The notes below the pieces were generated by a model. It was not told where the DNA came from and ran no database searches. It saw nothing but the letters and a program-made list of their open reading frames with translations. From Sycon ciliatum (lineage: Eukaryota > Porifera > Calcarea > Leucosolenida > Sycettidae): a stretch of DNA of 64,000 nucleotides. A program made the translations under genes and the position numbers. Below, in pieces: positions 1-10,889 of the stretch. Position 1 is the first letter of the stretch. Each line of letters starts with the position of its first letter. The stretch spans positions 5,229,597-5,293,596 of the forward strand of contig NC_088654.1 in NCBI RefSeq assembly GCF_964019385.1, written 5' to 3'.

Positions 1-168
1 GTTGAATCACGATACATATTCTTCTACAAATACACATGCAGGCAACGTGCAAAATTGACCGCAGGCAGAACATAAATTTTATGCTCGTGAAACTATTACA
101 AACTTATAGCTTAGTGTATACTTCTGCAGTCAAATCTTGCATTTCTCGTCGCCATTGTTAAGATCCGC

Positions 169-848
169 AAGTCCAACATAAATTGCACTGGTCAAAGGAG
201 GACAAGTACACCAAACCGAAACAAAACAAAAACATTACGATCGTATGGGTGGGTTTCTACAAACAAACGTGTTCACGAAGATCACGAGTAACACTTTTCA
301 CAAGCGTAATGCATTGAGCAGTCTGAAATTATGATTGCGTAGTATGAAATACTTGGAACTGAAAGCACTCGGGTATGTTCGAGAGTTCACAAGTACAACA
401 TAAATTACACCGGTTAAAGGAGGACAAGTACACCAAACAGAAAAAAAACTAAAACATCACGAACGTATGGGTGGGTTTCTACAAACAAACAATAACGTGT
501 TCATGAAGATCACAAGTGAACACTTTTCACAAGCGTAATGCATTGAGCAGTCTGAAATTATGATTGGGTAGTATGAAATATTTGGAACTGAAAGCACTCG
601 GGTATGTTCGAGAGTTCACAAGTACAACATAAATTACACCGGTTAAAGGAGGACAAGTACACCAAACAGAAAAAAAAACTAAAACATTACGAACGTATGG
701 GTGGGTTTCTACAAACAAACAATAACGTATTCATGAAGATCACGAGTAACACTTTTCACAAGCGTAATGCAATGAGCAGTCTGAAATTATGATTGTGTAG
801 CTTGAAATACTTGGAACTGAAAGCACTCGGGTTTATTCGAGAGTTCAC
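169..848. repeat. three tandem copies of a ~229-bp unit downstream of gene copy 1
   Basis: The phrase AAGTACAACATAAATT recurs at about 169, 391 and 620, giving units of about 222, 229 and 229 bp. Each unit runs through a GGTGGGTTTCTACAAAC phrase to GAGAGTTCAC. The array ends at the 3' end of gene copy 1. Other gene copies carry two units (copies 5 and 6) or one (copies 4 and 2), so unit number varies between paralogs, as expected from unequal exchange or slippage. Confidence 0.85.
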
Positions 849-858
849 AAATGCCCAG

Positions 859-864
859 TTTATT
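859..864 (-). terminator. poly(A) signal overlapping the stop codon of copy 1
   Basis: On the minus strand AATAAA overlaps the TAA stop by two bases. The same arrangement is present at copies 2, 5, 6 and 7. In copy 4 it has become AAAAAA. Function is inferred from the motif only. Confidence 0.45.
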
Positions 865-1849
865 ATGAAGTGCCTTCACGCAAAACATTGAGATAACATG
901 CAAACGGATTCTGGTCCAGACGTACAGACTGGATGTTGAAAAAGCGTCGCAACGACAGCACCTGAGCGCACATTCCAAATCCCGGTTTTTTCTTTAGCAA
1001 TAATTCTAGTCTAGCATAGGTATCTTGAACTTCTCCAATAAAGCAGGAAATTTCTTCCTCGTGGTCCTTGTACTGCCCTGATGTCCGTTCTGTCTGACAA
1101 TCAACATCAGTACACGAGTATCCACGTGCACTGCTCGTCAGCCGGGAATGATCGATCGAAGAAGATTTGTAAATGATCTTGGTTCCTGGTCCTAACCATT
1201 TGTCCAAAAACGTCGCCACGCAAGAAAGGTCACCTACACTATCCTCCATAGTCACTGCAAAGTGACTGTTCATCTCCACCGCAATAAGAATCGTATTTCC
1301 GGTTTTTGGCTTGAAAACTTCAAAATACACTGGATGTATAAGTCCTAACTTCAAATTCTTTTCAAGCGGTCCGAGGCTTTTTATAAGTATCCACTCATAT
1401 AATATATACGCACATCTCGGTTTGACCTCAACTTTCGACGAGGCTGGTAGGTTAAACAACTTGAAGAAGCCTAGCACAATCTCCATGGGAGTTCCTTGGA
1501 CACCGGAAAGATTCGATTCAGCTACGATGGGCCATGTAGAGATGCAACAGCCGCATTTCCATTGATACCCACCTTTTGAGGTTGCATGAACATATAATCT
1601 TGCTGATCGTTCGCATTGGTTACATTGTCTTTCATTACGAATCACCTTCCTTCTCGCCAAGAAGCGTAGCAATGACTGGTTGTCCTGTATATTTTCCGCA
1701 AGGTCTGTCCAAGAATACACTTCCTTCTTCCACTGCTCATCGTCCAGTATCATACCTGGTTGCACAATCTGGGTTCCCGTTAGACATGCATTGGCTGCCA
1801 CTCCTCTAGACGCACCGGCAGAAGCTGAGTCACTGACACTTGACTCCAT
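863..1849 (-). CDS. Merlin/IS1595-like transposase-derived protein, catalytically dead (copy 1, subtype A)
   Basis: The single-exon frame has 328 codons from the ATG at 1849. A non-ATG frame extends 12 codons further upstream. Residues 1-45 are Ser/Ala-rich. Cys76, Cys79, Cys99 and Cys102 form a CX2C...CX2C zinc ribbon, followed by the helical segment usual in IS1595/Merlin transposases. The stretch up to KWLGPGT (about 188-223) aligns without gaps to the Merlin core (…EWILPGTTI in active family members). The catalytic acids are absent: Phe179 replaces the first Asp, Lys228 the second and Ser257 the Glu. Family knowledge says this should abolish transposition, and DNA binding by the ribbon is an inference. 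The family assignment is from memory of motifs, not a search. The gene lies in a duplicated block with paralogs. A degenerating transposon gene is the alternative reading, but the frame is intact. Confidence 0.72.
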   Translation of the reverse strand: MESSVSDSASAGASRGVAANACLTGTQIVQPGMILDDEQWKKEVYSWTDLAENIQDNQSLLRFLARRKVIRNERQCNQCERSARLYVHATSKGGYQWKCGCCISTWPIVAESNLSGVQGTPMEIVLGFFKLFNLPASSKVEVKPRCAYILYEWILIKSLGPLEKNLKLGLIHPVYFEVFKPKTGNTILIAVEMNSHFAVTMEDSVGDLSCVATFLDKWLGPGTKIIYKSSSIDHSRLTSSARGYSCTDVDCQTERTSGQYKDHEEEISCFIGEVQDTYARLELLLKKKPGFGMCAQVLSLRRFFNIQSVRLDQNPFACYLNVLREGTS

Positions 1850-3260
1850 CTTGGCAGACGACGGTGTCACATTGAACGTAAACAAAGTTCCATTTACCTG
1901 CCGACAAAGGCTTTGGACCAGTTATTGTGTGGCATGCAGTTTATACAAGTCCCTTCGTGATGACATAATTCACCAACGTGATGATTTTGTCACTTACTAT
2001 TACGATATTGTTCTACTAGCAATGTCACCAGGGGCAGAGTAACAGTAGGACAGATAATACCGCTCGCGATCATGGCGCTTGAATTTGCATTTTCATTATA
2101 TACACGTAAAGGTATATATCATTATTTAGTGCGAATCAACACACCATCAGCAATCAACACAAAGTGCAACAAAGTGCGAATCAACACACCATTGTGAGGG
2201 TCACGTTCTAATCCTCACAATTCGTCTATCTTCCAAACTCTGATCGATTAGAGGTTCCCACCGCAAATGCAATTTTCTTAACCGTTTTAAACCTCCATTC
2301 CTACCTAATATGTTACTACATAATGTGTGTTCTGAAGTATCCAATGCGAAACTTCCATCATTGGTCAAATTTGACAATAAAACGTATAATATTTATCACA
2401 CATCGTGTGCAGGCGAATATTGAACTCAGTTGAATCTCCTTGTCTGCTTCCAAAATTCTAGCCAAGCCTACTCATTCGGCGGAACTTCGTCGATAGTAAT
2501 ACACTACACTGGTTTATCACCTTGATTATATTTATCTACCATTCAGTGATGTCCTCTAGCTGAAGACCATCGCGAAAAAATGCTCTCAGAGACAATAAAC
2601 AATTCCAGTGATGATGTGCGCATGCTCAGAAAGCATGTACTTCATGACTACTCGCGTTGTATAAGATGAACTCTTCATTGAGATCTTAGATATTATTTTT
2701 ATTTTATCAAATGAAAGGGAGGGGGCGTTAGCCAGGCATGGCAAGAGAAGGAAAAATAAAGAAAGAAGGAATGAACATATAATCGGAAGTATCAGCGGGG
2801 TGAAATGTATCACTATGTTTTCCACATTGTAGAGTGGCGAGATAACTGTCTTATATTGGATATTGTCTTCATTTCCATCAGCAGCTTGAGCCAGTACGAA
2901 TTATTATGCAGAAAGGGTAGGAGATTTGGTAAACCTTGTTGACAAGGATCTGGGAGGTACTATGCCATTGCCAGTGTCCAGTGTGAAATAAACGAGTTAT
3001 GCTTGCTGTGATGTTCAGGGACAATCTTCAGTTTAATACGATGGACCAGAACGCATGACTGTTTCTACGACAGGATAGAAGGAAAAGGCCAAACTATACT
3101 TGCAAGTTCAAAATGTAATCTAGAGCCGAGTAATAGTCTGGCAGATAATGCCGTTCGCGATATTGTCGCTGGAATTGGCATTTTCGCATTACACTTGTGA
3201 AATTAGTGCGAATGGGCAAGGTTTTATGATGGTCCGTGCCAATCCTTACAATTATGTATC
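1850..3260. other. duplicated 5' flank of copy 1, no gene seen
   Basis: This stretch is shared with 36734-37965 and 51392-52785. It holds the candidate promoter and AT-rich noncoding sequence. Frames in it are short and are not preserved between the paralogous copies. A CAG/GTAAAT match to a splice donor lies just upstream of the coding start on the minus strand and is retained in subtype A, but no convincing acceptor was found. Confidence 0.6.
2096..2102 (-). promoter_or_regulatory. TATA-like box upstream of copy 1
   Basis: TATATAA on the minus strand lies about 247 bp upstream of the ATG. The motif is kept at the matching place in copies 4, 5 and 6 and is altered in copies 2 and 7. Promoter role is inferred. 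Confidence 0.35.
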
Positions 3261-3271
3261 TATCTCAGCAT

Positions 3272-3574
3272 TCAAAGCGCCTGTGGAAGCGGCGGACCAA
3301 CAACCAGGAGTACGCGCTGACCTGATCCATCAGGGTCCATGCCAGATCGCACAGTAGCGAAAGAAAGAGGTGCAACCTCTGTATCACCGTAAACAAAAGG
3401 AGAATAATCACTGCTGAAAATGACGAAATGTTGAATAAGTGAAGACAGATCATGGGAGCGTTGTCGACACTGTAACCAGAACAGACTCGCTAACTTCACG
3501 GTCACAACGTAAAACGGTAAGGTGTGACCACTGGTATGTGTGATCATACCTTCATCATCATGTATGAATCTCAC
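3272..3574 (-). CDS. short repeat-borne reading frame, unknown function
   Basis: A 100-codon frame recurs at 53484-53786, and in a frameshifted form near 23649-23843. The most stable part reads SHDLxSLIQ...FGDxEVAxLS. I do not recognise any family. Many differences between the copies change the amino acid, so it may simply be a frame that survives inside a repeat. There is no signal peptide or membrane segment beyond a generally hydrophobic character. Confidence 0.2.
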   Translation of the reverse strand: MRFIHDDEGMITHTSGHTLPFYVVTVKLASLFWLQCRQRSHDLSSLIQHFVIFSSDYSPFVYGDTEVAPLSFATVRSGMDPDGSGQRVLLVVGPPLPQAL

Positions 3575-4351
3575 TCCTCAACCCTACCCTGTTCACCATT
3601 AAATTAATTTTATGGACTGAATTTGATGTATGTGGAGAATTGTGCCCTGAAATTCTTTACCTTGAATTGGATATGACTTTAGTTTACCTTGTACAATTTT
3701 CACCATCTTGGCCATACTGAAAAACACCCTGATGAAGGGACACGATGAGCCCAAACTCGGCTCTACGAGTAGTGCTGGACCAGGGCTGCAAGGCGTTTCA
3801 GCGCAGGGCTCGCGCTCTTAATCGATCTCAAACCGCCATTTCACTTTCCTTGCTCGTATGTAGCTGAAATTTGCTGAAGGCACTCGCGGGAACCACTGTT
3901 CAGATTTAAACGAGTAAAGCCTGATACAGATTTTATTTAATGGACTCTCCACACCACCTCTAACTGCTAACTCTCGCCTTCAAATATCGCGTTTTCTTTC
4001 TTCTGTGCCCCTTGTGCGCCTCGCTGTGTGTTTGAGGATATCTTATAATGATCCGTACAGGATCGATTCAGCCGGTATTTGGATACTCTTCTAGAGAAAT
4101 TTGAATAAAAAAGAATAATAACAGTTTAAAACATTGAATTGTTGGAGGGAAAACAGAAACAGGAAACGTCTGAAAAACATTAACTGTCATCACCAGGATT
4201 CGAAGTAGGGACCTTCGCTTGGTTTATCACCTTAAATACCTTTATCTACCATTTAGTGATGTCCTCGAGCTTAAGACCATCACGACAAAAAGTTCTGAGA
4301 AAACAAACAAACGATTCCAGTGATGACATGTGCATACTGAGATGCATGTAC
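3575..4351. other. duplicated noncoding block
   Basis: This matches 53787-54600. A minus-strand phrase near 4190-4215 (TTCGAATCCTGG) resembles a tRNA T-arm or Pol III B box and may be part of an old SINE. No A box was recognised, so no SINE is called. No gene was seen. Confidence 0.4.
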
Positions 4352-5032
4352 TCAATGACTACGCACAATCTGCATGTACTTTTCGTTGTCTTCTGCACGT
4401 GATTGCATCATTCCTCTCGCCGTAAAATTCAACAACTGCTTGCAAACATCCAGTAAGAGTTGCGTCATCTTTTGCACGGAAAAAAGTTGGTGGCGCAAGG
4501 AGAAGCTTGTCGTTTGGTATGACAAGTGATCACTGCTGTTTTTCCTTTTCAGAGTCAGCAGTGCACTTTGTTCTGCTGCATTGGGAGTAGCGTTATAGTG
4601 GAAATAATTGCTGAGGAGACGTTGCGTGGGGGGGGGGGGTTCCCGCGCAGGTATGAGTTTGGACGTCAGCATCGTCGAGCGGAAAAATTTAAAAACGTTT
4701 ATTTCAAGAAAACCCCAAAAGGAAGATGGGGGGCATGTCCTCAGCGCAAGAAGAGGTGTTCCTCTATTTGCCGGTGTATAGTTCTTGCCAATTGCGGACG
4801 TAACTGGCTGTTTTTCAAGCGCTTGTAAATTGACTATTTTCAAGACGCTCATTTGTGGCGTCAAGGGGTGATGGACCTCATCTTCTGGGATCCTGGCGTG
4901 GCTAAGCGGTACTGCTCCAGGAACTCGTCTAAGGTGAGATAATTCCTGCGACCCACAGTTAATTGGGAACTCGTGGCCTGGCACGAGGAAAACATGGATG
5001 CAGTGAATGAGATTTTCGGTCTTTGACCACAT
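4352..5032 (-). CDS. hypothetical 226-residue frame in the duplicated block
   Basis: This frame starts at an ATG and stays open for 226 codons. The paralogous stretch at 54603-55242 keeps the same frame over most of its length but has an in-frame TAG about 29 codons in (CAG-type codon lost). The last 90 residues are well kept (NYFHYNATPN..., HLSYQTTSFSLRH...). I recognise no domain. It may be a decayed gene or a chance frame inside the segmental duplication. Codon-substitution analysis of the pair would decide. Confidence 0.25.
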   Translation of the reverse strand: MWSKTENLIHCIHVFLVPGHEFPINCGSQELSHLRRVPGAVPLSHARIPEDEVHHPLTPQMSVLKIVNLQALEKQPVTSAIGKNYTPANRGTPLLALRTCPPSSFWGFLEINVFKFFRSTMLTSKLIPAREPPPPTQRLLSNYFHYNATPNAAEQSALLTLKRKNSSDHLSYQTTSFSLRHQLFSVQKMTQLLLDVCKQLLNFTARGMMQSRAEDNEKYMQIVRSH

Positions 5033-5916
5033 GCTGGTGATCTGATCTACTCACCTCTCACCGCTTTAGGAGCTGCATATGCGCCTTGATCCTTTGGTGG
5101 CGTTCCTATGGATGCGGAAAACACGGCATCTATATAGATAAACCAAGTCTCGTGCAAACGGTGAACATTTTTTTCTACATTTATGATTGGCTCAACATTC
5201 GAGTTTCAATGTTGGTTTGATGGAGTTTGCTTCGTAGCTTGTTCTTGTACGCTGTGGCGTCGCTCGCTTGTAATCCCATAAATCATGTGATTTTTTGACC
5301 ATTTTTAGGGGTATGCCAATTTCAAGGCTCTCTTCCGAATATTTTTCGCGGTATTTTCACAGTCGATCTACACCCCAAAGGAGACTTACCTGCCACAATG
5401 GTTTAAATGTTCTGCCAATGTCACTGGTAGTCGAGCAGGATATCCCTTTATTTTGAGAATTACCTGCAAATGGCTGAGTGCACGTAATATTCTCTTGATC
5501 AATGTGTCCAGGCTAAAGTTCACTCAGGAAACAATTCCGTTAATCACACACACACAGACCACGAACTTTGCACAAAAATTGAGAATAGATCGCGGACAGA
5601 ACATTAATGTTAGCAAACCTAATGGCATAGTGTACACTCCTGCAGTAAAATCTTGAACTTCTCGTGTTCAGTTTTAAGACGTACAAGAGCAAAATATACT
5701 GTACTGGGTATAGTATGACAAGTATCCGTACAGAAACAAAACTAAAAGACACGAACGTACCGGTGGGTTTCTACAAACAAAGATGTGTGCACCAATATCG
5801 CACAGTTACACTTTTACAAGCAAATTGCGTTGCGTAGCGCGCAAGTCTGCATAGATATCAAATACTTGAAAGGGCAAGGCACTACGGTGTGTTCGAGACA
5901 ACACACAGGTGCAACT
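5033..5916. other. duplicated flank containing the empty BEL insertion site
   Basis: The stretch matches 55243-55833 and then 61505-61812. At 5609-5613 it carries one copy of GTTAG, exactly where the right-hand copy has GTTAG-BEL-GTTAG. A short segment near 5090-5165 also resembles 28600-28740. No gene was seen. Confidence 0.75.
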
Positions 5917-6093
5917 TATTATGAAGTACCTTCACGGAAAATATGGAGAGAACATGAAAAAGGATTCTTGGAAAGAACTACAGACTAGGTGTAGAAAAAG
6001 CGTCGCAATGACAGCACCTGAGCGCATATTCCAAAACTGGGTTGTAGATCTAGCAGTAATTCTAGTCTAGCATGGGTTTCTTGAACTTCTTCA
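5917..6093 (-). pseudogene. C-terminal relic of the Merlin-like gene family
   Basis: Read on the minus strand, this piece gives the family's C-terminal region (ARLELLL..., GICAQVLSLRRFF) with an in-frame stop after RRFF and more changes after it. It ends abruptly upstream at the sequence that normally joins 229-bp units. It probably arose by unequal exchange. The same relic is at 61813-61995, so it predates the segmental duplication. Confidence 0.75.
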
Positions 6094-6329
6094 ATAAATC
6101 ACACTGGGTATAGGAGGACAAGTACAACAAACAGAAACAAAACAAAAACAATACCAAGGCACGGATTGGGTTTCTACAAAAAAACATTAACGTGCTGAAC
6201 AAGATCACAAGGAAACACTTTTCACAAGCTTAATGCATTGAGCAGTCTGAAATTATGATTGGGTAGTACGAAATACTTGAAACCTGGAAAAACTTGCGTA
6301 TATTCGAGACTACACAAATGCCCAATTTA
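6094..6329. repeat. single 229-bp-type unit 3' of copy 2
   Basis: This is one diverged unit of the family repeat (GGAGGACAAGTACAACAAAC ... ACACTTTTCACAAGC). It separates the C-terminal relic from gene copy 2. Confidence 0.7.
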
Positions 6330-7314
6330 TTATGTAGTGCCTTCACGCAAAATATTGAGATAACATGCAAACGGATTCTGGTCCAGACGTACAGACTGGA
6401 TGTTGAAAAAGCGACGCAGCGACAGCACCTCAGCGCACACTACAAATGGCAGCTTTTGCTTTACCATTAATTCTAGTCTATCAGTGGTATCTTGAACCTC
6501 CTCAATAAAGCAGGAAATGGCCTCCTCGTGATCTTTGTACTGCCCTGATGTCCGTTGTGTGTGACCTTCAATATCAGTACACGAGTATCCACGTGTACTG
6601 CTTGTCAGCCGGGGATGATCGATTGAGGAAGATTTGTAATAGATCTTGGTTCCTGGTCCTAACCAATTGTCTAAAAATTTCGGCACGCAAGAAAGGTCAC
6701 CTAAGCTATCCGCCATGGTCACTGCAAAGTGACTGTTCTTCTCCACTGCAATAAGAATCGTCCTCCCGGTTTTCGGCTTGAAAACTTCAAAATACACTGG
6801 GTGTATAAGTCCTAACGTCAAATTCTTCTCAAGCAGCCCGAGGCTTTCGGAGAGTATCCAATCATATGAAATGCTTTTCGGCTTGAGTTCAACTTTCGAC
6901 GAAGTTGGTAGGTCAAACAATGTGAAGAAGCCTAGCACAACCTCCATGAGAGTTCCTTGGGCACTGGAAAGATTCGATTCAGTTAAGATATTCCATGAAG
7001 ACCTGCAAGTGTTGCACTGCCACCGATACCCGCCTTTTGACCCTGGATTAACATAATATTCTGGCTGATCTTTCGCATTTGTTACATCGTCTTTCATTAC
7101 GAATCACCTTCCTTCTCGCCAAGAAGCGTAGCAATGACTGCTTGTCTTGTATATCTTCCGCAAGGTCTGTCCAAGAGTACAATTCCTTCTTCCACTGCTC
7201 ATCGTCCAGTATCATACCTGGTTGCACAATATGGGTTCCCGCTAGACGTGCATTGGCTGCCAATCTTCTTCCAGACGCACTGGCAAAAGCCGAGTCACCG
7301 ACATTGGACTCCAT
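6330..7314 (-). pseudogene. Merlin-like family copy 2 (subtype B), frameshifted
   Basis: The N-terminal frame (7048-7314) runs through the first CX2C of the zinc ribbon. It is then broken by one extra T near 7050, and the rest (6330 to about 7050) continues in another frame to the normal C terminus. Apart from this single-base insertion the protein resembles copies 4 and 7, with the same Phe/Lys/Ser substitutions at the catalytic positions. The rest of the frame is otherwise open, so inactivation looks recent. A sequencing error at the T-run is possible. The poly(A) signal overlapping the stop codon is retained. Confidence 0.75.
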
Positions 7315-8175
7315 CTTGGCGGACGACGGTGTCACATTAAACGTTAGGAGAGATCCAGTTACCTGACTGCAAAGGCTTTCGACCAGTTAGTGTTTCCAAA
7401 GCAGCTTATACAAGTCCCCTTGTGATGACATAATTCGCAAACGTGACGATTTTGTCACTTTCTCTTACGAAATAGTTCAACTAGCAATGTCACTGGGGGC
7501 AGAGTAACATCGGGACAGATAATAACGCTCGCATCTTAGCGCTTGAATTTGCATTTTCGTTATTTACACGTATTTCACACGTATAATTATTATTGCACCC
7601 CATCAACCAACTCACGCAATCATTTTTAGAATTACACTATCGGTCCGGATCATCCATTCACGCTATGATCCAAGCTTGAAGCCTATATCAATCTTATCTT
7701 CTGAAAATTGAAGTCAAGTTGCTGTCTGATGATCGGTTAAAACCTTGAAACTCAGGGTTAGAGAAGAAACGCTTTTCATACCTATCAAGTGTATATTTAA
7801 TATACACGAATATAATATTATTTAGTGGGAATCGAAACACCATTGCGAGGGTCACTTGGTAATCCTCACAATTCTTCTATCTTCCAAACTGTGATGGATT
7901 AGAGGTTTCCACCGAACTTGCCCATTTTCTTCACAATTTTACCACCCCCACCCCCCCCCCCCAATTCCTGCAGCGCTAAGTTACTACAAACTCATTGTTG
8001 TGTTAGTGATGTATTCAATGGGAAACTTCGATCCTTGGTCTATTTTGACAATAGAACGGTAAATACTTAGCACACATCGTTTGCAGGCGAAGATTGAACT
8101 CTTTTGAATCTCGTTGTCTGCTTCCAAAATTCTCGCAATATATCCCGGAGTACGCCAAACCTACTCGTTCGGCGG
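7315..8175. other. 5' flank of copy 2, no gene seen
   Basis: This stretch is shared with the upstream regions of copies 4 (26143-26760) and 7 (63211-63830). It includes a C-rich run near 7948-7964. The TATA-like motif of the other copies reads GTAAATAA here. Confidence 0.5.
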
Positions 8176-8585
8176 ACTGATGGATCCTAAACGGGCAGCC
8201 AGAACATAAGGGGGAGCAAATTGGGAAATTCTGAGGGTGTAATAGGCGGCGCGTATCATAGCGGAAGAGTAAGGTGCAGCCGTGAAGTTGATAAGTCTTC
8301 AGACTTGGGGCTGTGGAGCAGCAGTTCCGGCGTGAATGGCATAGAATAGATAGTATTTATTTAACATCGAACAACTCAACAGTGCTGACACAAATTCAAA
8401 GAGAGCGCCGATGAAGCAAAAAGGAAAAAAGAAAAGTTAAAAGATAAGGCTATAGACAATGTGAAGACCCATTAAAGATAAAGATAATAAAGAACATACA
8501 TGGAGTGTGACTTGCACCAAGGAAAAAGAAGTCAATAAGGATATACAACCGTCGCTCAATAATACACAACGTTCACTACACATTG
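8176..8585. other. no gene recognised
   Basis: This is unique within the window. The minus strand near 8345-8390 reads like a LINE 3' tail (GTTAAATAAATAC), but no coding part accompanies it. Confidence 0.35.
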
Positions 8586-8794
8586 GTAACGAGACCAAAA
8601 AAGGAAGTTAAGAAAGCCGTTAACCTGCATTGGGTCCTTCAAAAAGTTGAATTTCTGCATGAAATGCTGAGTGTGCGAAGAACTACGGAGTAACGAGGCC
8701 AAAAAAGGAAGTTAAGAAAGCCGTCAACCTGCATTGGGTCCTTCAAAAAGTTGAATTTCTGCATGAAATGCTGAGTGTGCGAAGAACTACGGAG
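8586..8794. repeat. 104-bp direct tandem duplication
   Basis: The segment beginning TAACGAGACCAAAAAAGGAA occurs twice head to tail with one or two differences, ending each time in GAAGAACTACGGAG. The duplication is young. Confidence 0.85.
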
Positions 8795-8867
8795 TTCAGA
8801 GGGTGGTGCACTAAAGAACAATGCAGCACGGTTAGAAAAAGAATTGACACCATCAGAAGTACGAAAT

Positions 8868-9300
8868 CTCGTCGACTTGTGATGGTAGAAAATTATTATA
8901 CGAACACAATATCCGCGGAACTACAGAGAGCAAGTCTGAATATACCTAGTTGGCAGAGTATTCCATCTGGCAGCCGTCGGGAAAGACAATAGTCTACAAT
9001 GGAATTTATGAGCATAGGAGCAAAGGACACGATATGAATATACAAGTATCCAGAGTACAGAAAGGTGTTTAGAAACAAGGAGCTTCGCCTATAATATGGT
9101 AGCTAGTGTCAAGAAAGAGCTAAATGTCGCCCTTCAACTATGTGTAAACAAAAAGGTTCGTTCAAAATGGTTTAAAAGTGAAATATCGTGTCCGTTCCCG
9201 AAAGGAACTCAAGACGGCCGCTAACACCAGGTAAACCCCAGTGACAGCATGATATTAATGATGCGTATAGACAATAGTTTCGGAGAATTGACGTGCTTGT
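8868..9300. repeat. dispersed repeat, partner of 38246-38560 and 39465-39530
   Basis: Phrases such as GGTAGAAAATTAT, TAGTTGGCAGAGT and GGAGCAAAGGACACG recur in the same order at 38246-38560. The end of this copy (9215-9280) matches 39465-39530, which lies beyond a LINE fragment inserted in the other copy. The element type is unknown. Confidence 0.7.
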
Positions 9301-10189
9301 TCGGAAAAGTAACATTTCTCCGCGTTCTCTTTCGCTAGAGGAGAAAGTGTTTTTGTAATTAAAATGAGTGAATGAGGGAATGGAGCGAGGGATAAGACTT
9401 AGTCGTGCACGGACGGCCAGTTATGAGGCACAAAGTGCAGCTGTTCGGCTGTTTGATCAACCCCAGCTTCGTCAATGCGGCCATGCAACTGAGGAGAGCG
9501 CGTGGCCGAGATTGCTCTGACTAGTTGGCGGCGGCCAGCTGAGCTGGCCGAAGTGCGGACTAAGGTCTCTATAACGGAACTGCCACCCCGATACCGAAAA
9601 TGCAACGGCTGCAGAACGTTGGAGTCTGCCTTGTTCGTCCTGCCAATGTGTCATGCAAGTAATGTATTTTTCCTGAAAGTTCGAACCTTTGTGCAAATTG
9701 TCTTTACTGTTGATTATCATTCTCCCAAGTTTCGTATCTTTCGACAATGTGGCTCTCGGCTGTAGGTTATAAGTAGAATTGCACTGTCATGTGTCCTCGT
9801 GCTATGTCACTTATTTCTCATTATCGTCAGCAGTTGCTAGAATATTTGATGTATTCATCCTTTTCCAGTTTAGTTTGTTGAAGTAAATAGTTCACATACT
9901 GTGCGTGTTTAGGACACCTTTATTATGTTTTGCCTATTCTGCAGATGCACGCGTGTGCTCACATCATTGGCCTCGCGCGTTCCTCATTTCTTTTGTTTAT
10001 TTTACTTATGCACAGACTACCCGAACGTGGTTGGTGATGTCATCGCGAACAAGCCGACTAATAATAAATGAGCCGCGACACGACAAAAGGGTGCTTATGG
10101 CACGTGCCATCCAACTGAGAAAAACTCGTTTGAAATTTGCGTATGCAATATTGAGAGTGCACATTTTTTGGAATTTGATTATTTTTCAC
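9301..10189. other. no gene recognised
   Basis: Frames on both strands are short and resemble no family I know. Confidence 0.3.
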
Positions 10190-10249
10190 TCACAAAGCGA
10201 CTGTTCAGTACATGGGGTAGTGGTCTACCAGCGCAATCACACTCACCAC
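10190..10249 (+). repeat. short repeat, matches 10830-10888
   Basis: The stretch from CACTCACAAAGCGACTG to the ACCAGCGCAATCACACTCA phrase is repeated almost identically at 10830-10888. Confidence 0.8.
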
Positions 10250-10675
10250 CGTGGTGGTTTTCCAGAAATGAGTAGAAGCAAAAAACCACACTCGCAGCCA
10301 CATAATAGATAAATAGCCGAAAAACATCTAAATCCATCAAAGAACCGCCAGCAAGCGGGAGAAAAGGCCGTGAAATCAAGTGAAACAGCATGGCCAGTGG
10401 TGAGCATGGGTGACTGGGCAGCAGGGGAGCGCCTGAAAAACAATGACTCCCTACATTCCTAGCCGCGACCGCTCAACCGGGCTAGAGGAAAAACACGCCT
10501 TTCGGCCAAAAAACCTTTCTATGTCATTAATTCCTGCCCCGCTGCCAGTCAGACCCAAGAATAGAGATAGCAAGAAATGGTATGTAATAACCGGTGTATG
10601 TCATAATCATAAGCCACACACATAGGCATAGATTGTCAAGAAGAACTCCCATGAAACCAGGGTGGGTGGGCGGGC

Positions 10676-10888
10676 AACTTCAACTACCACGAGGAAAAAC
10701 AAAGACCACGATGGCAGGTTCAACGGAGTTGCGCAGAACAAGAGCAAATGCACGAAAATATTTGTGAGTGAAAAATACGTTTTTTGCACTCTTTCGCTAC
10801 GCTCAGCCGTGAAAAAACAAAACTTTTCACTCACAAAGCGACTGTTCAGTACATGGGGTAGTGGTCTACCAGCGCAATCACACTCACG
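10676..10888 (+). repeat. dispersed repeat, partner of 16241-16393
   Basis: The sequence from AACTTCAACTACCACGAGG to AAACAAAACTTTTCA is repeated with few changes at 16241-16393. The last 60 bp also occur at 10190-10249. It was not assigned to a known element. Confidence 0.8.
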
Positions 10889-10889
10889 A

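Larger units (their letters stand above)
1..8175. repeat. segmental duplication SD1, left copy
   Basis: This block carries a subtype-A gene, a noncoding block, a gene relic and a subtype-B gene in the same order and orientation as 49762-64000. Line-by-line reading shows near-identity for hundreds of bases (for example the first 850 bases against 49762-50400, and 3260-5620 against 53470-55833). The right copy is longer because it has gained a BEL/Pao retrotransposon and a stretch of about 680 bp (52786-53462). Homology fades near 8175. The left edge is cut by the window. Confidence 0.9.

Noticed and set aside
1680..2042. 120-codon plus-strand frame antisense to copy 1
   Set aside because: It mirrors the minus-strand gene and recurs wherever the gene recurs. 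There is no independent coding signal.
4175..4215. tRNA-derived SINE on the minus strand
   Set aside because: Only a T-arm/B-box-like phrase is visible. No A box or tail was found, so it is mentioned but not called.
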